DNA of 64,000 bases, from assembly GCA_023079485.1 (NCBI GenBank), contig CM041090.1:8988519-9052518 (forward strand). Reading direction: 5' to 3'. Both the position numbers and the translations under genes were made by a program. Below the pieces are notes generated by a model, which was given only the letters and a program-made list of their open reading frames with translations, was not told the origin of the DNA and did no database searches. Each line of letters opens with the position of its first letter. The first letter of the stretch is position 1. Origin of the DNA: Archilochus colubris. Lineage: Eukaryota; Chordata; Aves; Apodiformes; Trochilidae. This document shows, one piece after another, positions 12,676 through 25,129 of the stretch.

Positions 12676-13128
12676 ATGTGGATCTCACACATCTGGAGGC
12701 ACCTTTCTGTAGGTTTGGGCAAGTCCTTCTTGTCTTGCTTGTGTCTTACTGATGATGAACAGCTCTTTGCTCAGCGTAGCTGTCTGAAACACCAGTATTT
12801 TGCAGAGTCCTGCTCTGGGCAGAGTGTGCAGGCACAGCACCCAACGTTCTGGTACCACTCCAGGTCCAGTGCTGAAGCCAAACCTACAGTGGTGACTGGA
12901 GGAAGCCCCAAAGTCTGTACTGAGAGCAAAGGGGATGCTCTCAACAGCAGGCTGGCTGTGAGCAGGATGTACCTGCAGGAGAGGGCAGGGCCCCTTGCTG
13001 CAGACACCGTTCAGTCTGTCCTGCCATGGAGGGGGGTGTTTGTAGGATCTCAGGCTCAAAGTTGTCTTTTTGAGAGGTTTAGGACCAGAAAGTTGTTGCC
13101 TAAATTTAAAGTGCAACATTGCTACTGA
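12676..13128. other. Locally GC-rich segment open on both strands, function unknown
   Basis: A 150-codon frame on the plus strand (12676-13128) and a 144-codon frame on the minus strand (13119-12685) overlap almost completely. Neither has a recognisable domain, signal peptide or repeated motif. Long open frames on both strands at once usually reflect fewer stop codons in a GC-richer patch rather than coding. The segment could also be an old unclassified repeat. I do not call it a gene. Confidence 0.35.
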
Positions 13129-15726
13129 AATTACCCTTTGATCTCTGTGAGTGTAAGATGCCTTAAGCAGGAAAATGAAGTGGCTGTTGGTTTTGCAGGT
13201 GAAAAAACAGGTAATTGTACCTTGGTTTTTATAGTGCCATTCAGATTATGTTGCAGTCTGTTTAGTGAATGCATAATTTGATCAAAATTAATTAAGAAAC
13301 AATGCAAATAATGTTATGAGTCTATGATGGAGTTGACTAATCAGCCTTTATGGTTCAATCTGTTTTTAGATTATAGCCACATTATGGCTGACAAATACTT
13401 CTTTTGTTACATGGCTGTTTGGAGCAGTTCTAGAAAATATCTACCCTCATATTGAATTAAATGTGAAATTATGGATTAGTGTTGTAATTGAAAGATATAT
13501 AATTGAATCTATGTCCTAAAAAATTGGCAAAAAGTTATTAGCTTACTGTAAAAAAAGAATAAAAATTGCTTAATGAAAGCTCAATCTTCTCTAAGTTAAT
13601 AGAACATACTGGGGAGAATGTTCAGAAATACCCAATCAGAAGTTTATTTTTTAAGCTTTGACTGGAACAAGCCCCACCAATCTCACTAAAATCTGTCTTT
13701 ATTAACTAAAATAAAATTAAACTAAATTACTTACATATAATAGCTACATAATCACATTTAAAAAGTGGATTTTTTCAAAGGCATGTATACTGGGGGTTTT
13801 ATTCATAGTCAAAATCTCTAAGGGCTTGAAAAGAAAAATGATGATGAGGCTACTTTATAGCAAAGTGAATAGTGCTTCTACAGCAGAGCAGAAAAAAAAA
13901 TAAATTTTTTTGTCTGCTCATGGTTCCAGGTGGCATGCTGATTTAGGAAAAAGGTAAGTAAGAGTTACCTTCAGGATATGAGATGAACAGTAATGGGGAT
14001 TGATATGACAAGTTTATTGTACTCTGTTTCTTTTGTCTAATGTAGGATTCTTTAATTTGTTGCTTTTCTTCCCAGAAAACCTACAGTAATATTAGAGAAG
14101 TGCTGATAGTGTAAATACACTACAGTGAGACACCTGTAGGTAATACTGATGTGACCTGGTTCTCACAGGTATCATATTCTCTAATTACCCTAAAAAATTT
14201 CAGCTCAGATATCTTCTGTTTGCAGCTATCATTCTTTCTTTTGTTTGTTCACTCATTCACTCATTTTCTCTTTTTTTTTCTTCTTTCCCAGTAAATATAT
14301 GGGTCTGGACAGAATTTTTGAAAGAAAATACTTTGGAAAACGTTAGTAGCACTTTGTAATCAGTGTATTGGAGTCTATGAATCTGTTGGTTGCTGGTATC
14401 GTTGCTATTATTCCATGGAAGGGGAAAGTTAAAAATTGGTGAAAGGAAGGAAGGAACTCACAAAATACTGGTGTATGAGAATAATTAAAATGGAGGAATA
14501 ATAAAAATCAGAATATTTCACAACATTTCTACCTTCTGCTGAATTATTCTAGTATGTCAGAAAGAAGACTATATTCAGGGCAAAAAATTACTACAAGTGA
14601 GTATAGGTCACAAGGCAAGAGCAAAAGTCTGCTAAATAGAATCTGGCAAACATTGTTCAGAACTGAAAATCATAGCTCTGTCATATATACAAGTTGGGTT
14701 TCTGAAATGAGTTAAAAGCTTCATTATGCTTTGTCAGGCAATTTACTGAATCCGAAAATCATTATGAAAACTGGCCTTGAATACCACCTTCTGGGCAAAA
14801 CCTGAAGGAAAAGACAATGAATATGAAAAACTTCTGGAATTAGAGTTATCAATGTTTAGCATATGTTATTCAAAATAGATTTTGGCAAATACCTTGTTTT
14901 ATCAGTAACTCTGATTGGTCTTATAGCTTTTCCAGTGATAAAGTGAAGATCTCATTCTCATTCCAGGACTGCAGATAAAGGTATTTTGGACAAATTTCCT
15001 TGCAATCTTTATTTGAATGGTAAAATTTTCAGATCATCTGCTCTTAAAATTCCTCTGAAGGAAGCGCATATGAGATTCCAGGTTAGAAATAAAACCAAAA
15101 CCCAACACTACAGCCAGAGTCTGTGGTAGCTTTGAGTTTTAAATCAAAACTAGTTTGTGAATATGCATTCCAGTGGGTGGTAACAAAGAATGCAAGTGAT
15201 TATATTCAGGTTTTGGTATCGTTCTTAAGAATTCTTTCTGGCATTTTAAGAACCTGCTGATACTATCACAGTCTGCTCTAGCCTGAGTTGCAAAGAACAA
15301 ATTCTGGCAATCCACTCATTCCCTGGCATTGTTTTTCCCTGCTTCTCACCATGAACACACCTCTTGTTCTGCAGACCTGGCAGAATTTTTTTTCCTTTTA
15401 TTAACTTAGGGGCAGTTAGGTTGCATAAATGGAGGGTCAGTGAAGAATCTAGGCAGTTCTTCCCTGCTTGAACTTTCATGGGATGACAGATTTGGAAAGA
15501 GTAACAATAAAAAAAAATAGAGAAAATATGCAAAAAATTCTTCATATACACTTTTTAATAGATAGTCACTGATAATATTAATTTATCTGACATATCAAAA
15601 AATTGATAGCACACACATGCTTACACAGTCCCTATCCATTCATTGATAACAATTTCTGGCCTAACCTTTTTTAGGAGTTTTATTTCCTCTTGACCACTTC
15701 CTTCAGATCATTTGAATCCAGACAGT
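13129..15726. other. Unique AT-rich sequence, no gene seen
   Basis: It contains A/T runs (for example 13892-13908) and a pyrimidine-rich tract at 14235-14290. A minus-strand 101-codon frame at 15246-15551 has no domain. Confidence 0.55.
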
Positions 15727-16086
15727 TTCAGGGGAGACCTCATCGCTCTCTACAACTACCTGAAAGGAGGGTGTAGCCAGGTGGGGGTTGGGCTCTTTTA
15801 CCAAACGACTTTCAACAAGACAAGAGGGCATGGACTTAAGTTGTGCCAGGGGAAGTTTAGGTTAGATATTAGAAAGAATTTCTTTACGGAAAGAGTGATC
15901 TGTCATTGGAATGGGCTGCCCACTGAAGTGGTGGATTCTCCGTCCCTGGAGATATTTAAAAAAAGACTGGATGTGGCACTCAGTGCCATGGTCTAGCAAC
16001 CGCAACGGTGGTTCAAGGGTTGGACTCGATGATCTCTGAGGTCCCTTCCAACCCAGCCAATTCTATGATTCTATGATTCTATGATT
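15727..16086 (+). mobile_element. CR1 LINE 3' fragment with ATTCTATG tail
   Basis: The fragment begins within the reverse-transcriptase C-terminus ('tcaggggagacctcatcgct', [14 protein letters not shown] in translation) and is open to the normal CR1 stop (15994-15996), encoding [14 protein letters not shown] and [15 protein letters not shown]. The 3' untranslated end 'gttggactcgatgatctctg' and 'aggtcccttccaacccagcc' is followed by about three ATTCTATG units ending near 16086. It belongs to the same subfamily type as the copies at 20.3 and 30.2 kb but differs at many positions, so it is older. It is truncated at the 5' end, as most CR1 insertions are, and cannot move on its own. Confidence 0.93.
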
Positions 16087-18167
16087 TCATTTTCCAGGAT
16101 CAGTGGTTCTCCATCTTTCAGATACACTGTGCTTTTTATTATTATTTTTTATTATTATATAGGCAATTTTTTTATTTTTTACAAAGGCCATTTTCCTTAG
16201 GATGTTTTGAAACAGAGGTTAAATATTCTTTTGTTTTGTTTTTAAGTGTCAGTATTTTGGGGGGAGGAGATATGCAATCAGAACCAAGCAGCTGAGCCCT
16301 CAAATGCATTATTGTGGAAATTTGGCCTTTTCCTGCTGTAAAATGTAGCCTAGATTGTGATAATTACAAATTCTTTCAACAAAGCCACTGCTTAATCAAA
16401 GAAGTGATTTAGGATATTATATTGTAAAGAGGAATTAATATGTTTTGAGACGAAAATTAACTGAATTTGTAGTTTTTCCTTTTATGGTATAAAGGAATGG
16501 TCATATATTTTTCCTTTTTCAATAAAAGTTAAAGAGTTTAAGCCAACGAGAAAATATTTCCACACTGAACTGGTTTGTGGATATCTTTCCAGCAGCACTC
16601 GATTTTACACTGCTAAACTCATTACCTTTTTTTTCTCTTGTGGATCAAAACCAGCATTTCCAAAAATATTACTACTGCTCTCAAATTGCCTGCTGACCAT
16701 ATAAAAGAATCAGTTTGAGGTAAACTCCTCCTAGGTATCACAGCCAGTTTGGAGACTGGCCGAGCCACATGCCCTTTGGTATCTTCTTAAATGGATGAGC
16801 CAAATTTGCAATTTGCTCAAAAAATATGTCTGGGACTTAAATATTTTCAGAGCTACTTAGAATGTCAACTTTTGGCATGTTTACTCTCCAGCTGTGAAAT
16901 ACAGCATAACACGTCAAGTGATAAAAGTGGTGAATGAAGTAGACAAGTCTCTTTGGTCACTAAATAGACCTACAGACAACTTCTGACAGGCTAAGATTAT
17001 TGATTGTGGTTGTTTTTTTTTTTTTAAATCCCATTAATGTAAACAACCCCCTCTTCAAACATTTCAACCTTTTTTTTCTTTTTCCTTTGGCTTTTGTTTG
17101 GGTTTTTTTGTTTGTTTGTTTGACTTGCTTCAGAGTTTGTATATGACTGTTTTATTCTTTGCTATTTTACTGATTTAAGGTTTGAATAATTTGGTTTAAT
17201 TCTAAGCCATAATTTAGCAGCAGTAGCCTTGCTGTCCTCAATTTTTGTAATTTCCATCAAACACTGGTAAAACTTGAGGCATCCAAAAATATATTGACTC
17301 ACAGTCTAGGTATTTGGTAAATGATCTGCATCTTTCCTTTCAGTTTTTCATTGCCTAGGTATGTGTGACCATTCTTCACATAGCTGTCATTATGCAACTG
17401 TAAAAACTTCTTTAATACATACAAATGAAAAGCTAAATGAGAATGATCAGATGAACAAAGTAGTTGGAAGGAAAAGTGTCTATGTGAAATTTTCCTCTAT
17501 AAAATTTGCATTTGTTTTAATAGCTCCATTTTATTATGTTCATGAACAAATTGTCCCTTCTCTGGAAAGACAAGTATGTAGTGCAGAAGCAGTCTGTGTC
17601 CCCTCAATAAAATGAACTTAGTGGTTCCTTCACAGTGTGCATTTTTTCAGTTTGCTCATCTATGTAAACTTCAGTATTCATGCCAAATTTAAAGACTGCT
17701 TGTCTTTGAAGGAGAACACTTTGGATACACAGAATGCATCTTAGTAAGTCACTGCATTGTATGGTAAAGTAAAATATCTGTGCTGCTGGAGTTCACATGG
17801 GTATTGTCTGATTTACTGATGTGTCACAGAATTGTAGTTCCATAAGAAAATAGAGCAAAACAACAGAAAGAGTTTGATTATTCTGAGAGAACTAATGGAG
17901 ACATAAAACCTACCAGTAGTTAGAATTCAAATTCTGAATATTTTACCCAGATGTTCAATTTGGACTAATAATCACATGCTAACAAACATTTTATTGAGTT
18001 GCTTGTGTTGGTCTTAAGCAGATGGGACACTCCTTATTCATTAGAATTCAAAACTCATCTCAGTTCTTTTCTCTAAGCAATTAAAATAGATGTATCCACA
18101 GGTACCATTTATCATAGGTAGCCTGAGTTACTTTTGATGGGACTTTTTTCTAAGCTGGTTCTTTTAG
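16087..18167. other. Unique AT-rich sequence with T-rich tracts
   Basis: Holds an ATT-rich patch (16138-16180), a T run near 17009-17024 and a (GTTT)n stretch near 17098-17122. The interval 16340-16500 has several TAAT/ATTA cores and no repeats, but that alone does not establish regulation. Confidence 0.45.
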
Positions 18168-18319
18168 TCAATGCAGATACAGACGTAACTTCAGAAGTGA
18201 TTTATCCTGTTCCAGAAGAAAACAGTTTTGAAGAAAACAGTTGTGATGAGTTGGATGAAGATGGTTATCTCTCTCTGTTGGCTGTTGAGAAGCTCTGGAC
18301 CCAGAGTAGGCTAGTAAAG
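18168..18319 (+). CDS. Candidate acidic internal exon, gene unknown
   Basis: I do not recognise the protein. A pyrimidine-rich tract with acceptor ttcttttag (ending 18167) precedes a stop-free 152-base interval that ends at a donor AAAG|GTAGAA (18319/18320). The encoded residues are strongly acidic: VNADTDVTSEVIYPVPEEN, then an internal duplication EENSFEENS, then CDELDEDGYLSLLAVEKL. The exon would start in phase 1 and end in phase 0. The frame is open for only 12 codons upstream of the acceptor. Acidic composition of this kind is unusual in random AT-rich DNA, which is why it is listed. Against it: no partner exon is visible nearby and the donor is only moderate. Confidence 0.28.
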
Positions 18320-20284
18320 GTAGAATAAAGGGTATCTTCCACACTGAGCTCTCTAATCCCACTCCTTACTGGAAAGAGAGATACACATCTAGACAAGACT
18401 TACCATACCTCTTTTAGATACTATCTAAGTATACGTTTCATTTTCTCTATTTACTTTAGAGGAAGCCCAGTTGACTATTGTAAAACAGATGCCTGACTTC
18501 TGGATGATTAAATTAGGTGAGATGAATCATACCTTGAGTTGTATTCTGAAATAATTAAATAAGGCATGGTTAAGAATGGAAGTAAAATTTGGCTCTCACT
18601 GCTCATTAGTGAAGGCCTCTGTTTTTAATCTGCAAGGTTACTAGTTCCTTTGTTATCCTGCAAAGAACTATAGTTATTACAAAGGCAGCCAAATCAAGAT
18701 GTATGTTATTCTCTTCCCACAGGCATGAGGAGTAGGGGTTTGATTTTCAGTGGTTTAAATAGAGTAGTAGGTTAATCCACAGAAGTTCAGGTTCTCACCA
18801 GAAAGATTCCCTTGTGTAAATCTAAACTGGCAAGCATCAGTAAACCAAGCTATGGGATCACATAGCCAAGAACAGCTTGTGCCTTGGTGACCAGTCCTGG
18901 AATGAGAATAGAAAAATGGTAGAACTGCAATTATCTGAGGTAATATTATGCTGCCTCTCTGCACAGTCTTCTGGAATGAGACTTCCATTAGTTGTAAAGA
19001 TAGAATCAGGCTGTCTATGGACTTAGGCTGCCATTTCCTAATACAGCCATTCCCACCTTGCCTTAGTTGGAAAAAGTAGTAAGAACTCATGGGTTGGATT
19101 GACAAGTGAAGCTGGAGAGATATCTCAACATACATAATACACAAATCATCCTCAAACTGATGAAAATTTCTACATTGCCAAAAATGATTTCCAAAGAAGG
19201 CCAGCCATCAACATTTCCAAAAATTAGCAGATTATAACCTAATTAACTCTGAATAGTTTATTTTTGTCCTTTTTTTCCTGACGTCAGGTAGCATTCTCAG
19301 TATAATCATACAGTGTAACCTGCTCAGAATCAGTAAGACCAGTCTCCACTTGTGACATCCATTTCTCTTTGCATTGTAGTGCTGCTGATTCAGTCCCAAT
19401 GAATTCCATTATTTAATGCCCTATGGCAAGTCTTGGTGGAAAAAGGTCAGGTAAACTCAGGCAGGGATATGGTCCCAGTTACAGCCACAGAGACTGACAT
19501 TTCTCAAATATTTCTATGGAAATTAGTGAGTCTTCTGTAGGTTTTACAACTCTTGACTTCTATTGACACTAATGATGATCTTCTCCTAGGGGAAATTTTG
19601 GACCACTGCTTACCTCCTTTCATTCAGTTTGCATCATAGATGAAGGGCCAACAAAATCAGTTTCTAAACAGATATTAAAGCCTTCCAGTATCAGATGTTT
19701 CATCAGTGAAGCATCTTATGCTTATGATGGGCTACGTTTCCAAATAAATTGATACGATAAGACACTCAGGTTGTTAGGCAGACTGGTTGTTCTAGTTTGG
19801 GTCTAGAAGGCTTCTAAAAATTTAGGTGACTGATGGAAAACAAGATGTTTTAAGAATCTTTCTTCATGTAGATGAAAGATTTAATATTTAGCAAATATGA
19901 TGGTGATATAATGGGATATCTAAATGTTAATGATAGTAAGAACCACTTATTTTTGCAAATATGGAAGGGAAAGTATTACTGGCTATCTTATTCACACACA
20001 AAAAAATAAAACATTTTCGAATATGGTTGCAGGGAAGCTTTGTTTCTCTGGAAATTTTGTAACAAATGTCTCATCTGTTAGATCACTGAAGAGTGACATG
20101 GAATGACTTGTAGGCCTTCTGACTTTGCATGCTTTATCTTTGTTTTTTGACTACACTGTCTTTAGAAAGAATTTTTTTTAAGACTTCTTTTTTACTTTTG
20201 TTTTCAGAAAGTGGTTGTGAGATTTGTTCTTTTTTTTATAACAATATCCAAAAGTGTTTACTGTAAAGTACTTTAATACTATAT
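18320..20284. other. Unique sequence, no gene seen
   Basis: A 129-codon minus-strand frame (18755-19144) has no domain and no splice context. Nothing else stands out. Confidence 0.5.
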
Positions 20285-20558
20285 TCATAGAATCATAGAA
20301 TTAGCCGGGTTGGAAGGGACCTCAGAGATCATCTAGTCCAACCCTTGACCCACCGGAGCAGTTGCTAGACCATGGCACTGAGTGCCACATCCAGTCTTTT
20401 TTAAATGTCTCCAGGGACGGAGAATCTACCACCTCCCCGGGCAGTCCATTCCATAGCCTAATCACCCTCTCCGTGAAGAAATTCTTTCTAATATCTAACC
20501 TAAACCTCCCCTGGCACAACTTAAGACTGTGTCCTCTTGTCTTGTTGAAGGTCGTCTG
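20285..20558 (-). mobile_element. Young CR1 LINE 3' fragment, minus strand
   Basis: Reverse complement of the CR1 3' end: the remains of the tail at 20285-20300 (about two units), then 'ggttggaagggacctcagag' and the reverse-transcriptase C-terminus up to 'cttgtcttgttgaag' at 20550. By eye it differs from the copy at 30218-30489 at about three positions over 270 bases. One is a missing A in the run corresponding to 20397-20402 (six instead of seven), which shifts the frame just before the normal stop, so the last residues read FKKDWMWHS rather than FKKRLDVAL. The 5' truncation point coincides with a short direct repeat (20546-20569). Confidence 0.93.
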
Positions 20559-20569
20559 TGAAGGTCGTC
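20546..20569. repeat. 11-bp direct repeat at the CR1 5' junction
   Basis: TGAAGGTCGTC occurs at 20546-20556 and again at 20559-20569. The first copy is the last part of the CR1 match and the second lies just outside it. Confidence 0.8.
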
Positions 20570-21237
20570 AGCTTCTACATATAAAGTCTTCAAATAAGTT
20601 TCTAGGCAATACTTTTTTTTTCTTTTTGTTTCATTCCTCATAATTTTATACTTGTACCATACCCTCAAAAAACTTCCAAAAGAAAATTCTTTCTTGCAGT
20701 AGCCATGAGGGTACTAAGTCAAAGCTGAATCAAAGGTCTTTGGTAATTTTATAATCAGTACATGCAATGTTCCAGGAGTTGAAGGAATGATAAAATTTTC
20801 TCTTTCCATATATATACTTTGCAAGCCCAGTGTCTCCATGCTACTGGTCACTTTCCTTTTTGAAAAATAAAATCCAAACTGGATCATAAAATTGTTTACA
20901 ATAATGCAACCCAAGGACAGAAAAAAAAATCACTGGCAAATCTTTTAAAAAGTATTCTATTGTTGGACAGAATCATGCAAAGTGTTTGCTTGGTAATGTG
21001 CATCAGAAAAGGAGAACCAGAGCCACAGGTCAAACAGCAGGAGATGTCAGTGCCTTTTTGATGCAAATTTTATATTTGTCCATCCTTTCTGCAACAAAAA
21101 AAGAAAACTTTTCAGAAAAGAACAGCTGTGCAGAAAACTGTTACTGTGGGTATTGCATGCCTTCTCCCAGCTCATATCTTATTGATACATCTCATTAGGC
21201 TACATTTGCCAATGAAAATAGATTTGTCAGTTATCTT
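20570..21237. other. Unique sequence, no gene seen
   Basis: Spacer between two CR1 copies. No recognisable feature. Confidence 0.5.
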
Positions 21238-21652
21238 AGGATCACATAATAGTTTTGGTTGGAAAAGGCCTTGAAGATCATCAGGTTCAACTGTAAACCT
21301 AGGGCTGCCAAGCACACCACTAAACCATGTCCCTAACCACCACATCTACACATATCTTTTAAATACCTACAAGGAAAGTGACTCAACCACTTCACTGGGT
21401 AGCCTGTTCTTGTGTCTGACAACCCCTTCAGTGAAGAAATTTTATCTCTTGTCTGACCTAAGTCTCTCCTGACACAATTGGAAGCCATTTCCTTTTGCCC
21501 TATTGCTCACTATTTGGGAGAAGAGACTGACACACACACACACCCTTCTTACAACCTCCTATCAGGTAGTTTTAGAGTCTGAGAAGGGTCTCCTCTCAGC
21601 CTTCTTTTCTCCAGTCTAAAAAACCTATTTCCTCATAAGACTTGTGCTCCAA
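21238..21652 (-). mobile_element. Old CR1 LINE 3' fragment, minus strand
   Basis: The reverse complement of a CR1 3' end is clear though diverged: 'ttttggttggaaaaggcctt' (21254-21273), 'gaagatcatcaggttcaact', 'cttcagtgaagaaattttat' (21427-21446, the NFF coding segment), and 'ctcctctcagccttcttttc' near 21590-21610 (the RRLRGD segment). A short CA run at 21530-21545 has expanded inside it. The tail at the left end is reduced to 'atcacataatag'. This is a different subfamily from the copy 700 bases to its left and clearly older. Confidence 0.88.
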
Positions 21653-23289
21653 ATTATGCATTTTAGTTTCATACAAGTGCAGGCTCTGAAATACTTTTGG
21701 GTGTTTACTCTGTGATTTCTTTATTGAACTTAGATATTATGATCTGATGAAGCATATTTTCTGTGGTCTTCCACAGCATAGGAAAAAAAACCCACCAAAC
21801 CAGTATAACAGCACACAGAGTAAAAAGAGATCAGAAAGATAAATAAAATCAACAGCCCACCTTTCCTTATGAAGCACTTGAATCAGCTCTTTGCTCTTTC
21901 CAGCTTCTAAAAGACTTGAGCCTCTTATTTCAAAGACTTTCCTAACAGCCTGCTTGTTTAAAAGCTGATAAATCAAGGTATCAGTAATGTGATTTAGTCT
22001 TTTATTAGCTATGGTAAGTCAATGGATAACTCACTTTGTAATGAGTTAACAAGACTTTTTTTATTTTTTTAATTTTATTTTTTATTTAGTACATACTGGA
22101 ACAGTATTCCATTTTTGCCACAAATTAAAAGTCTGCTCCATTGGTCAGAATCTTCTCCCACTTTCAGACACTGACCTGAGAGTTACCTACACAATACTTA
22201 GTCATAGAGGAGAGTAAGCTAGGAATTTAATTCTAGTGTGATGGTGATTTCCCACTAATTAGTTATCAATAGACATGCAAATTCTGGTGTGCTAAAACTA
22301 ATGTAGTGTGGAAAGGGTTTTCTTAAGAACTAAAAGCAATTAATGTGATGTGATGCCTTAGAGCTTTTTGCGGAAGATGTTATCTGGCTCAGAAAATTAA
22401 ATCAAAACTGAACTAATATATGAATGTTTTTCATAGCTTTGTGTGGTTACAGAACACCATTTGTAAATATCAGATTTTCATAGCTTTTCATACACAATAC
22501 AAACCCATGTGAAGATCAAAATAGCAGCAGTTTTTATGGGTTTCCACATATTTTATTGCCTCTGTGGCACTGAGAGCAGAGTTTGCAAGTCTTTGCCTTT
22601 CTGCATAGATTTTTGTACTTGCTGGAACAACAGGAAATATTTTCAGAAGTATGTGTGTGTTCATTTGGATGTTGTGGAAACCTAATCTTCACTCGGTGCT
22701 TGTTCTTATCATCTGTACTTATAGAATATATTTTCCATCCTCTGATCATCACATTTTTCTGTCTTACTTCTTTGTGTAGACAAAGTAATTTTTTCTTAAA
22801 GAAGGATGGCAGAACTGTGTGCAGGATTTCAGCTCAGAGACACTTCTTTCTGCTCTGGAAACTTTTTCCCAGATAAAAATCAGGACTGATTTGTCTTTTC
22901 TGTTTCTCATCAAACTAACCATCTTACTCATTCTATCACTGAATAGTGCACTGTGTCTGTAGGTCTTTAGCATCTACTGATTTCTTATGCAATAGAAGAA
23001 ATTCCTGTGTTTGTGGTTGTATCAAGGTTCTTTCATTTTTTTTTTTTTGCTGTTGAGTTTATCTCATTTAAACAATTTCAGTCCCAGACGTCATCTGCTC
23101 TTCCTGTACCCAACCTCCTCTGCACTTATGATGGCTCATAACCTGTCAGACTTTTTCTGCCAACATCACAGATGAAACACTGTACTTAAGCACTACTTGT
23201 GGAACTGCTTTAGGATCCTCTCTTGCTCTGCCTACCTCTCCCCCCCTACCCTTTTAATTCTATTGTTAGTTCTTCACCTGTCTTAGAAA
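21653..23289. other. Unique AT-rich sequence, no gene seen
   Basis: T-rich patch at 22058-22090 and a T run at 23037-23049. Overlapping frames on both strands at 22534-22973 have no domain. Confidence 0.5.
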
Positions 23290-23450
23290 CCTTATCATTA
23301 AATGTGCAATTATATTAAATGCTTTGTTGAAATCTGAAGTATTACATCTAACCTAAAGATATAAGATGTAATCCATTTGTCTAGAAAATCAAATGCACAG
23401 TTTTCTATTTGAACTAATAAGTGCACTTCTATCCAACCATATGTTGAAAT
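23290..23450 (-). mobile_element. Possible ancient CR1/L3-type LINE fragment
   Basis: 'aatgctttgttgaaatctga' (23320-23339) and the following bases resemble, in reverse complement, the reverse-transcriptase 'SKAFDTV' coding region found in CR1-like LINEs ('aaagccttgttgaagtcc' in antisense). The rest is too diverged to confirm. Confidence 0.25.
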
Positions 23451-24677
23451 CTAAAGAGATATGGTTTACTTTTTTTTCAGAGATAATAATTTAAAAGAAA
23501 GGCTCTGTATTTACTCTGGCCTGTTTTACCTTAGGTGAGTATGTATTTCAGTTTATTCTATTTTCTGTTTTCATCTCATATGTTTCTTTAATCTGCTTTA
23601 CAGAATTTGTAGCTCTGGTTATGGTTGAGACTCAGTACAATTTTTGTCAGCAAAACTCAGCACTATATTATCTAATCCTATAAATATGATTACCTATCAC
23701 AAAAGCTTTAGAATGACTTGGGTTTCTTCTGTTGCTTTAAGTAACTCCTGCTTATGGACAGTCTCTTAATTTATGATTAATTTTAAACACTGAAAATTAT
23801 ATGCAATGAAGAATTATTCAACAAAGAATTGTAGATAAGTAAGTATGATCCACTCCAATTTAAATTCAAGTTCTTAAATTTTCCCTGTCTTCTGTATTTG
23901 GATTTTAATTTATACTTTGAACCAAAGATTAAGCTTTTTATTCTGTATCATGACAGAAGAAATATTCCATTCTCTCCTTTTACTCATAAATCAACTGATG
24001 ATTGAATGACTAAGCTTTGCATTTTTACTATAGTCACCACCAGCATTATAAAATAAACTGAATCTTCCGTTTCTTACCGTTAACAATAAGCTGTTAATGA
24101 TAAAAGATATTATGACACATAACAATAAATCATTTTTAAACAGTCATAAGACAAATGAAAGTTTCAGGTCTGACTAAATAACTCATAAGGAATTCATTCT
24201 CTGGAAATACCCTGTACATGTCAAGTGAGCTCACACCACCAAATATAAAAATGTCCTTTACAGTTTGGTTCTCTTCATTTTATCATCTGACATCTCTGAC
24301 AGTGAAACTCTGGTGATATATTTTGTGAAAACTCTCAATCATTTGAAAGAGGAGAACAGGTCTCCTGATATCTTTCTATGAAGACCAGTCAAGTTAAAAA
24401 GACCCCAACACAGCATTAAAGCAGCATTGACAACCATCTGGTAGTACAGACCCAACATTTGTAGCATCCTGGCATAGAAGGATCTTCTGGACCAGTTTCT
24501 AATGCTTCAGAGATATAAAAAGGAATAAAAAACCCAAACCAAAACAATAACATTCAGACACCTAATACGGTGGCCAAATTTCCCAGACTGCCCAGCATCC
24601 AGCAGTTTCTAGAGTGAGTGGCAAGAGCTGCTTGTTGACAATCTGGTACCATTGCTACAGAGCTGCAGTTTTCCCAT
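23451..24677. other. Unique AT-rich sequence, no gene seen
   Basis: No repeat family or exon recognised. The bases at 24290-24480 recall antisense LINE text but do not hold up over any length. Confidence 0.5.
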
Positions 24678-25001
24678 TTAAACTGTGAGGGATATCATGC
24701 ACACACAGCAGCATGGGCAGCACGCATGGTAGAGCTGATGAGAAGGGTGTTTCATGGCTGCTTTTAAGTTATCAGCATTCAAAACATGAAACATGACTCC
24801 TGGATCACGACTGTCTAAGATTTTGTGAAAGGAGTCCGAGGACCCAAGTAATGCTAAAGTGATTTCCTCTGTGGCAAATTCTCTGGCAAATCCATCATCT
24901 GTGTCTCTGGGCATGCCGTGTGTCACAACCCTTTTGAGTAAGCTATGAGAGAGACCCAGGTGATTAGCAAAGGCCCCAAGGTACTGTTCACTACACCACA
25001 A
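24678..25001 (-). pseudogene. Unassigned 107-codon minus-strand ORF, protein-like composition
   Basis: I do not recognise a family. The middle of the frame (residues about 28-85) reads like a globular protein segment: VVTHGMPRDTDDGFAREF, EEITLALLGSSDSFHKIL, DPGVMFHVLNADNLKAAM. The C-terminal end then turns into a cysteine-rich run (YHACCPCCCVCM) that looks like non-coding translation. There is no clear splice acceptor or donor bounding the middle portion and no poly(A) tract. It may be a fragment of a processed pseudogene, a decayed repeat-encoded protein, or chance. Confidence 0.22.
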
Positions 25002-25129
25002 GCATTAGCCTCTAAAACTGAGCTATTTTGTAGTCAATTAACACTTAAATGTCTCTAGATCTAGAGTTCTGTTAAAACAAGAATTTGGATCCCTTTCCTG
25101 CTTCACACAAGCCCCCAGTGTAGTATAGT

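Noticed and set aside
24290..24490. Possible antisense LINE fragment
   Set aside because: Only isolated words resemble LINE text and the order of landmarks is not maintained.
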